DNA from: CAUZWH01 sp965247665
Lineage (GTDB): Bacteria > Pseudomonadota > Alphaproteobacteria > SHVV01
DNA length: 64,000 nt
Reading direction: 5' to 3'
Assembly: GCA_965247665.1 (NCBI GenBank)
Contig: CBDFHH010000005.1
Coordinates: forward strand, 1,302,001 to 1,366,000
Position 1 is the stretch's first letter, and every line of letters starts with the position of its first letter. Positions 58,018 through 64,000 of this stretch are shown here, one piece after another. Position numbers and translations under genes: made by a program. A model generated the notes under the pieces. That model was not told the DNA's origin and searched no databases. It worked only from the letters and a program-made list of their open reading frames with translations.

Positions 58018-59295
58018 TTAGGTGACGTGCTTTTCCATCCACGCCGCCGAGGCAAGCAGCTGATCGTCCTGGCCGAAACTGCCGATCAGCTGGACCCCGA
58101 CAGGCAGTCCGTTGGGCCCGACATGGCCGGGCAGGTTGACGCAGGGGACTTGGAGAAATGTCCACATCCGGTTGAACAGGGGATTGCCGGTCGCCGCGTG
58201 TCCGGCCGGCGCTTCGCCCGGCGCGCTCGGCGCGAGCAGGGCATCGAAGCTGATGAACAGGTCGGTCAGCATCTGCCGGCAGCGGTCCCGCGTCGTCAAC
58301 GCCTGCGCGTAGTTTTCGTATGATACCGACTTGCCGGCTTCGACCAGCCCGCGCAGCTTGTCGCTCAAGAGCTCGCGATGCCGTTCGTACTCGAAGCGAA
58401 AGTTGCGAGCCAGCTCGAACAGCATGACCCGGTTCTGCAAGTCGACAAGAGTGGGAAACGGGTCCGGCATGCCGATTTCCTCGACATGGGCACCTTCGGC
58501 ACGGAGCTTCTCCGCGGTCGCCTCGATCGCCGCTCGGGTCTCCGGCGCCGCCTCCGACCATTGCGGCGTTTGACACAGGCCGATACGCGGCGCGGTGGCG
58601 CGGGAGCGGATATCGGCCGGTGTACCGACCAGGGCCGAACGCATGAGCGCGATGTCGCTGACGCTACGCGCGAACACGCCGAGACTGTCGAGTGATTGCG
58701 CAACCATCTTTACGCCGGCCAAACCGAACTGACCGAGCGTGCATTTATAGGCGGCCGTGCCGCAGAACGAAGCCGGCCGGATCACCGAGCCCGCGGTTTG
58801 GGTGCCGAACGCCAGCGGTACCATGTGATCGGCGACTGCCGCCGCCGAACCGCTCGACGACCCGCCCGGCGTATGGTCGGGATTGCGCGGGTTACGCGTC
58901 GGGCCCGGATGATAAGTCGCGAATTCGGTGGTGACCGTCTTGCCGAGGACCACGCCGCCGGCCGCGCGCACCTGGGCCACGCAGGTCGCGTCCCAGGGTG
59001 GACGTGTGCCCTGGTAGATCGGCGAGCCGTACTGGGTCGGCATATCGGCAGTGTCGATGATGTCCTTGATGCCGACCGGGATGCCGTGGAGCGGCCCTTT
59101 GTTTTCTTGGTTGTCGCGTTGGCGGGCCTCGGCCAGCGCCTGTTCACGATCAAGGAACGCCCATGCCTTGATCGCGTCTTCGCGTTCCTCGATCCGGTCG
59201 AGGCAGGCTCGAACCAACAGCTCGCTGGTGATCTCGCGTGATACGATCAACTTGGCCGCCGCGCGGGCGGTCAATTCGTTAAGTAGCGCGGACAT
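58018..59295 (-). CDS. Amidase (amidase-signature family)
   Basis: A 425-residue serine amidase. The catalytic Lys lies in GIPVGIKDIIDT near residue 76, and the signature GGSSSGSAAAVADHMVPLAFGTQTAGS near 150 holds the cis-Ser and nucleophile Ser of the Ser-cisSer-Lys triad. The C-terminal part has FDALLAPSAPGEAP and NLPGHVGPNGLPVGVQLIG. It hydrolyses an amide or carbamoyl group, substrate unknown. It is divergent from the VOC / triple-RidA / Rieske run and may belong to the same catabolic function. Confidence 0.9.
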   Translation of the reverse strand: MSALLNELTARAAAKLIVSREITSELLVRACLDRIEEREDAIKAWAFLDREQALAEARQRDNQENKGPLHGIPVGIKDIIDTADMPTQYGSPIYQGTRPPWDATCVAQVRAAGGVVLGKTVTTEFATYHPGPTRNPRNPDHTPGGSSSGSAAAVADHMVPLAFGTQTAGSVIRPASFCGTAAYKCTLGQFGLAGVKMVAQSLDSLGVFARSVSDIALMRSALVGTPADIRSRATAPRIGLCQTPQWSEAAPETRAAIEATAEKLRAEGAHVEEIGMPDPFPTLVDLQNRVMLFELARNFRFEYERHRELLSDKLRGLVEAGKSVSYENYAQALTTRDRCRQMLTDLFISFDALLAPSAPGEAPAGHAATGNPLFNRMWTFLQVPCVNLPGHVGPNGLPVGVQLIGSFGQDDQLLASAAWMEKHVT

Positions 59296-59445
59296 GGACC
59301 CCCCTGGTCTCTACCGAGCGTTCCGGCGCGCACGGCGGCTGGTTTGATCATGGCGATGTTAGCACAGGCCGCGACGACACGCTTTCGCTTGCCCTCGGCG
59401 CGGGGCGGACGGGATAATCGCGGCCACACGGGCAAGGAGGAACGA

Positions 59446-60453
59446 ATGAAGGCATCGGTCGCGCAATTCACCGAGGCCGCACCGGTGCGCTACCGGCCGC
59501 GGCGTGTCGGGCACGTCAACTTTTTCATCAGCGATCTCGATCGTTCGGTCGCGTTCTATACCAAGGTGTGCGGCTTCGAGATTACCGCGCTGGAACCGCA
59601 GATCGGCGCCGGATTCCTTTCCAACGGCAACACCCATCACGATATCGGCGTGGTCGAGGTCAAGAACTATGAGGAGCTGGCCAAATCGCGCCACGGCGAG
59701 ACCTCGGCACGGGGCTACGTGCCCGGGCTCAACCATTTCGGTTGGGAGATGGAAAACGAAAAGGAGCTGGTCGAGGCGCACTTCCGGGCCATCGATGCCG
59801 GCATCGAACCGCGCGTGACCGACCAGGGCACCAGCCGTAGCAACTACGTGTTCGACATGGATCTGATGCTGCACCAGTTCTACGCCGACCAGGTGAAGGA
59901 CTGGCGCACGGTGTTTACCGGCGGCCCCACCACGCTGCACGCCAATCCGCCATGGACACCCGGTCAGAGCGAGCCCTCGACCGAGCCGCGCTATGACCCC
60001 GATCCCGAAACCCGCCGTGTCGAGGACGCGCCGCTGCATCCGATCAAGGTTACCCATGGCTGCATCGTCACCGACGATCTCACCCAGCTGCGCGGTTTCT
60101 ATGAACGGACCGGCGGTTTCGATCCGGTGTACGAAACGGCCGACGGCAATCTCGTCTATGTGCGTGGCTGCGCATCGGATTACGACATGATCCTGGCGCA
60201 GTCGGAGGAAGGCACCACCGCCGGGTTCCACCACGCATCCTTCGAGGTGGCGGCCGACGAAGATCTCGACCGCGCGGCGGCTGCGCTCGACGGGCTCGGG
60301 ATCGAAGTCATCGAAAACTGCGACCTTCCGCACAAGCAAAGCTTGTTCATTCGTGATCCCGACGGGACGGCGCTCGAATTCTTCATCCGCCGCGGTGGTG
60401 GGTGCGGCGCGGTCTCCGACCTGCGCGGTGAGCGGCGCCTGTTCGCGGCGTAG
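59446..60453 (+). CDS. Two-domain VOC protein, extradiol-dioxygenase-like
   Basis: A 335-residue protein with two VOC modules. The first has VGHVNFFISDLDRSVAFYTKVCGFEI, THHDIGVVEV and PGLNHFGWEMENEKEL; the second has THGCIVTDDLTQLRGFYERTGGF, GFHHASFEVAADEDLDRAAAAL and IRDPDGTALEFFIR. His and Glu residues sit where type I extradiol dioxygenases carry their iron ligands. AAGGAGG before ATG 59446 fixes the start. It leads a three-gene run with triple-RidA and Rieske genes, suggesting ring opening or a related step after oxygenation. Confidence 0.82.
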   Translation: MKASVAQFTEAAPVRYRPRRVGHVNFFISDLDRSVAFYTKVCGFEITALEPQIGAGFLSNGNTHHDIGVVEVKNYEELAKSRHGETSARGYVPGLNHFGWEMENEKELVEAHFRAIDAGIEPRVTDQGTSRSNYVFDMDLMLHQFYADQVKDWRTVFTGGPTTLHANPPWTPGQSEPSTEPRYDPDPETRRVEDAPLHPIKVTHGCIVTDDLTQLRGFYERTGGFDPVYETADGNLVYVRGCASDYDMILAQSEEGTTAGFHHASFEVAADEDLDRAAAALDGLGIEVIENCDLPHKQSLFIRDPDGTALEFFIRRGGGCGAVSDLRGERRLFAA

Positions 60454-60479
60454 GAGAGGGGTGCGACATCGGCTCGGTC

Positions 60480-61634
60480 ATGGCGACCAAAGAGATTCTC
60501 GTCCGCGACGATTCGCTCGAAGGATTCGCCGGCGTGGTCCGGGCCGGGTCGCTCCTGTTCACATCCGGTTGCGACGGTCACCGCGATCCGCAAACCGATG
60601 CCATCGATCCGTCGTTGGCCGGGCAGGGAACGCGCCAGACCGACATTTCCTATGGCCACATCGCGCGATTGCTGGAAGCTGCCGGCGTGACGCCCGCGGC
60701 GGTTGCGCGGATCGACCACTTCGCTTCGAGCCAGGATTGGATCGCCGAACGCCAAGTCAAGCGGGCAGACTATTTCGGGCGGCCGGCGCCGCAAGCCAGC
60801 ACCGGGGTCGCGGCCAAAATGGCCGGCCTCAATATGCTGACGACCGCGGTCATCGCGGCCGCCGGCGACGCCGAGCACGAAGTTCTGGTGACGGGCGCGG
60901 ATTACGGCATCGGCCATATCTCCTCGTTAGTCCGCGCCGGCCCGCTGCTGTTCCTATCGGGCATCCGCGGCACCCTCGACCCGCGCGCCGGAACCGCCAT
61001 TGCCGAGGAAACCGCCGACTCGTTCGCCGTCCAGACCCGTATTTGCTACGAGCTCATCGCCGACATTCTCGACCAAGGGAAATCGGCTACCGAAGCGATC
61101 GTCCGCCTCGACCGCTATGTTCGGGATCGCAATCGCGCCGATGAAGAAGCGGCGATCGGTCGCGAGGTGCTCGATCGTGTCGACGCGGTCTCGACCTCGC
61201 TGCCGCTGCCGATGGGAATGCATGGCGAGGTCGAAATAACCGCGCTGGCGGTTGTCGACGCGGCCGACAAGGAGGTGTGCGCGCGCGACCATCACGATCG
61301 CGCGACGGTTATCCGCGGCGGCGGATTCGTTTTCGTCGGCGCCTGCGATGGCGCGACCGACCGGGCGACCGGACAGCCGGCCGCGAGTTTGGCTGGCGAC
61401 ATTCCGGGCCAGATCGACAACGCGCTGGCCACCCTCGCGGAGCGGCTGCACACCGGTGCCACCGATCTTGCGGGCGTCGCACGCCTCGAATGCTATCTCC
61501 GCGATATCTACGCCGCGGAAGTCTTTCGCGAACGCGCGCGAGGGGCATTCGGTTCGAAGCCACCGGCACTGATCGTCGCCGGTTCCGAGCTCGGCGGGAT
61601 CGACGAGGTCAGGTTGAACGCCATCGCGGTTTAA
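60480..61634 (+). CDS. Triple-repeat RidA/YjgF/Rid-family fusion protein
   Basis: A 384-residue chain made of three RidA-like units. Unit 1 (about 1-115) contains GVVRAGSLLFTSGCDGH and NMLTTAVIAA. Unit 2 (about 125-255) contains SLVRAGPLLFLSGIRGTLDP and EVEITALAVVDA. Unit 3 (about 258-384) contains VIRGGGFVFVGACDGA, ARLECYLRDIYAAEVF and DEVRLNAIAV. Free RidA proteins are about 128 residues and form trimers, so the fusion could fold as one covalent trimer. The Arg that RidA enamine/imine deaminases use is not at its expected place in any unit. It stands between the VOC and Rieske genes. Confidence 0.75.
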   Translation: MATKEILVRDDSLEGFAGVVRAGSLLFTSGCDGHRDPQTDAIDPSLAGQGTRQTDISYGHIARLLEAAGVTPAAVARIDHFASSQDWIAERQVKRADYFGRPAPQASTGVAAKMAGLNMLTTAVIAAAGDAEHEVLVTGADYGIGHISSLVRAGPLLFLSGIRGTLDPRAGTAIAEETADSFAVQTRICYELIADILDQGKSATEAIVRLDRYVRDRNRADEEAAIGREVLDRVDAVSTSLPLPMGMHGEVEITALAVVDAADKEVCARDHHDRATVIRGGGFVFVGACDGATDRATGQPAASLAGDIPGQIDNALATLAERLHTGATDLAGVARLECYLRDIYAAEVFRERARGAFGSKPPALIVAGSELGGIDEVRLNAIAV

Positions 61635-61660
61635 GGGCGTAACGGCTGGAGGGAATGCGA

Positions 61661-62833
61661 ATGGCACTGAGCGCGGCCGATCGGTTGCCCCACTCGAAAC
61701 ACCGGTTCCGCCCCGATCCGGAGCTCTCGGGCACGCTGCCCGCGTACTACTTCTACGATCCCGAGATTTACCGGCGCGAGAAGCAGGCGGTTTTCTACGA
61801 GAGCTGGCAGTTCGCAGGCTATTTGAAGGAGTTGCAGGCGCCGGGCGACTACATTACCGCCGAGATCATCGACCAGAAGGTGTTCGTCGTCCGTGGCAGA
61901 GACCACGAGTTGCGTGCCTTTCACAACGTCTGCATGCATCGCGGGCACTTGCTCGTCGAGGGTTCGGGCAACAAGACGATCTTCACCTGCCCGTTCCACG
62001 CCTGGTCCTACGACACCAAGGGCGAACTCCGGGCGGCCGGCAATTCCGAGAACGTGGCCGGCTTCGAGCTCGCCGATTTCAATCTTGCCGAGATCCGCGT
62101 CGAACCCTTCGCCAACATGGTGTTCGTCAATCTCGACGCCGAGGCGCCGACCCTCGCGAGCATGGCCGGTGCGCTGGCGGCGGAGTTCGAAACGATCGTG
62201 CCGCGTTTCTCCGAGCTCAAACATGTACGTACGGAATTCGCCGATCTCGCCTGCAACTGGAAATTCGCCCACGACCAGATGGAGTGCTACCACTGCCCGG
62301 TCATCCACCCGCAGATCATGGGTCAGGAGGATTCCTACCTCGAACTCAGTTTCGAAATGACCGAGTACGAGTATTGGACGCAACACTTCATTGCCGGCAA
62401 TCGCGAAGTCATCGAAGCCGACGGCGACAACCTGCCATACGACTTTTCCATCGGCGGCGAGGATATCCTCGACGACGCCTACATCTGGTACCTCTGGCCC
62501 AATTGCCGCTGGGTCGCCCACAACGGCGCCAGCAACTGGAAGCTGTTGCACGTGATGCCGACCGGCGTGGAGACCTGTCGTCAGCGAATCGATTACTTCT
62601 TCCTCAACGATCCCCCGCAGAAGGGCGATCTCGAGCTGATGGACTATTTCACCAACGTTCTTCAACCCCAGGATTTCGACTCGTTGGAGAAACAGCAGCT
62701 CGGCGTCCACTGCCGCGGCTACCGCCAGGGGCGGCTGATGGTCGACAAGGATCGCAGTTGGCGCAGCGAGCATGGTACGCACCATTTCGACAAGCTGCTA
62801 TGGGAAGCGTTGAACGGACCGAATTACCCGTAA
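61661..62833 (+). CDS. Rieske aromatic-ring-hydroxylating oxygenase, large (alpha) subunit
   Basis: A 390-residue Rieske non-heme-iron oxygenase. The [2Fe-2S] ligands are Cys91/His93 (VCMHRGH) and Cys110/His113 (TCPFHAW). The mononuclear iron site is in NWKFAHDQMECYHCPVIHP, where the residue bridging to the Rieske centre is Glu rather than Asp. This Glu pattern is known from carnitine monooxygenase and related demethylases. GGAGG lies 8 nt before ATG 61661, but only 2 nt before the earlier in-frame ATG 61655. No reductase or ferredoxin gene is seen in the window. Confidence 0.9.
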   Translation: MALSAADRLPHSKHRFRPDPELSGTLPAYYFYDPEIYRREKQAVFYESWQFAGYLKELQAPGDYITAEIIDQKVFVVRGRDHELRAFHNVCMHRGHLLVEGSGNKTIFTCPFHAWSYDTKGELRAAGNSENVAGFELADFNLAEIRVEPFANMVFVNLDAEAPTLASMAGALAAEFETIVPRFSELKHVRTEFADLACNWKFAHDQMECYHCPVIHPQIMGQEDSYLELSFEMTEYEYWTQHFIAGNREVIEADGDNLPYDFSIGGEDILDDAYIWYLWPNCRWVAHNGASNWKLLHVMPTGVETCRQRIDYFFLNDPPQKGDLELMDYFTNVLQPQDFDSLEKQQLGVHCRGYRQGRLMVDKDRSWRSEHGTHHFDKLLWEALNGPNYP

Positions 62834-63123
62834 CGACCGTCGAAACCGGGTCCGCGGCGGAGGATGCCGCCGATCACGCCATCGACCGGTCGGAGGCGAC
62901 GCGGGCGATGGGGGCGGCAGCGCTCGAGCTGTGGTTGCGGAACATCCGACCGATCGCATCACCGATGTCGCGCTCTCGTAGCTCCCAAGCGACTCGAGCT
63001 TGAGCGACGGAACCGGTCCGAAACCGTAGGGCACGGCCACGCCTCCTGGCGAGCTCGCCTATCGTCGGCGACGGGCGAATGGCTGGCGAACGTCGATTCG
63101 CTGACATAAGCTCGACGGCGACG
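62834..63123. other. Stretch between the Rieske and YbdK genes; no gene seen
   Basis: About 290 nt with short open frames on both strands, none matching a family. On the minus strand one frame starts with a plausible ATG (62798-63040) and reads MAVPYGFGPVPSLKLESLGS, but it runs back into the Rieske gene and has no ribosome site. Confidence 0.4.
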
Positions 63124-64000
63124 ATGCTGATATCCGAGCCTTCATTCACCATCGGCATCGAAGAGGAGTATCTCCTCGTCGATCGCCAAAGCCGGGATCT
63201 TGCCGTCGATCCACCGGCCGAGCTGATGCAGCTCTTCCAGGAAAAGCTCGCAGGTCGGGTGACGCCGGAGTTCCTGCGTTCGCAAGTCGAGGTCGGTACC
63301 AAGGTCTGCCGGACACCAGGCGAAGCGCGGGCCGAATTGGTCGAGCTGCGAAAAACGATTGCCGAGATCGCGGACCGCTACGCCCTTGCGCCGATCGCGG
63401 CCTCGACCCATCCCTTCGCCGACTGGCGCGTCCAGCAACGCACCGACAAGGATCGCTATGACGATCTGGAGCGCGATCTGCAATCCGCCGCTCGGCGTCT
63501 GCTGATCTGCGGCATGCACATCCATGTCTGCATCGAGGACGAAGACCTGCGCATCGATTTGATGAACCAGGTTAGCTATTTCCTGCCCCACCTGCTGGCC
63601 TTGTCGACGTCGTCGCCGTTTTGGCGGGGCGAAGACACCGGTCTGATGTCGTATCGTTTGACGGTGTTCGACGCGTTGCCGCGAACCGGGCTCCCCGATC
63701 TCTTCGATTCCTACGGCCAGTATGAGAGCTTCGTCGCGCGCCTGGTCAGCGCCGATCTGATCGAGGATGCGTCGAAGATCTGGTGGGACGTGCGCCCGAG
63801 CGCCAAGTTTCCCACCCTCGAGATGCGCACCACCGATATCTGCACCCGTCTCGACGACGCGATAACGATCGCCGCCCTCTATCTGTGCTTCCTGCGAATG
63901 CTGTATCGCTTGCGGCGCGTGAACCAGCGCTGGCGTGTCTATCCTCGGACCTTCATCCTCGAGAATCGATGGCGGGCGCAGCGTTACGGACCGACCGCCA
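63124..64000 (+). CDS. YbdK/GCS2-type carboxylate-amine ligase, 3' partial
   Basis: The reading frame is open to the window edge (292 codons). It begins MLISEPSFTIGIEEEYLLVD, with the metal/ATP-binding Glu cluster, followed by LRSQVEVGTKVC, IAASTHPFADW, GMHIHVCIED and LEMRTTDICTRLDDA. This is the GCS2/YbdK family, which links glutamate to cysteine or to another amine. Family length is about 370-400 residues, so roughly 100 codons are outside the window. Glutathione-like synthesis would fit the Gor, GST and GrxD genes here, but YbdK proteins often have weak or other activity. Confidence 0.88.
   Translation, partial: MLISEPSFTIGIEEEYLLVDRQSRDLAVDPPAELMQLFQEKLAGRVTPEFLRSQVEVGTKVCRTPGEARAELVELRKTIAEIADRYALAPIAASTHPFADWRVQQRTDKDRYDDLERDLQSAARRLLICGMHIHVCIEDEDLRIDLMNQVSYFLPHLLALSTSSPFWRGEDTGLMSYRLTVFDALPRTGLPDLFDSYGQYESFVARLVSADLIEDASKIWWDVRPSAKFPTLEMRTTDICTRLDDAITIAALYLCFLRMLYRLRRVNQRWRVYPRTFILENRWRAQRYGPTA

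Noticed and set aside
62798..63040. 80-codon minus-strand frame behind the Rieske gene
   Set aside because: Overlaps the 3' end of the Rieske gene, no ribosome site and no family.

Overview
The window reads as chromosomal DNA of a high-GC alphaproteobacterium, most likely Rhodospirillales-like; the exact taxon cannot be told from the sequence alone. The reasons are a DnaE2-type mutagenesis polymerase, the alphaproteobacterial F1 ATPase inhibitor (zeta, DUF1476), a separate PurS/PurQ/PurL enzyme with BolA and a CGFS glutaredoxin behind it, the sfsA-map-radC-Nudix run, a class II DAHP synthase and a MoxR/CoxE-type VWA pair. Nearly all of the window is coding. There are two tRNA genes, no rRNA genes and no CRISPR array.

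Layout. 1-11.6 kb: dnaE2 (5' end outside the window), an amidohydrolase remnant, an aminotransferase/VWA/MoxR cluster, a uracil-DNA glycosylase, a lipoprotein lipase, and a VOC protein next to an N-acyl-D-amino-acid deacylase. 11.7-16.3 kb: msrA, then a penicillin-acylase-type lipoprotein directly followed by a GH3-type acyl-amido synthetase, and tRNA-Val. 16.4-31.6 kb: housekeeping genes gph, glmU-glmS, an MFS transporter, glutathione reductase, DAHP synthase, nicotinate phosphoribosyltransferase, an oxidoreductase, nadE, cysS, an RNA methyltransferase and rpsD. 31.6-34.4 kb: an islet of less GC-rich DNA with two exported proteins and a dead IS6-family element. 34.4-45.4 kb: purine genes (purC, purS, purQ, purL, purB) with bolA and grxD, the ATPase inhibitor, Nudix, radC, map, sfsA and a CinA-type gene.

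45.4-64 kb is more accessory in character: a GNAT protein, tRNA-Leu, a haloacid dehalogenase, a broken DUF2059 gene, a VOC gene overlapping a stop-interrupted GST, an aldehyde dehydrogenase, an overlapping dehydratase/CoA-transferase pair, a ribokinase/nucleoside hydrolase pair, an SDR fragment, an interrupted MFS gene, an amidase, and a VOC / triple-RidA / Rieske oxygenase gene run. The window ends inside a YbdK/GCS2-type carboxylate-amine ligase gene.

Four themes stand out. (1) Six genes are broken, and in three of them a conserved Trp codon has become a stop codon (two TGA, one TAG). (2) A small dispersed repeat related to 'CAGATATCAGATGCC' and 'ATCTGACTTCCG' occurs between genes and, in frame, inside dnaE2. 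(3) A GH3-type amide-forming enzyme sits next to an exported amide-hydrolysing enzyme. (4) A single chain carries three RidA-like repeats, a possible covalent version of the RidA trimer, between a VOC protein and a Rieske oxygenase. Families were assigned by reading motifs; no database search was possible.
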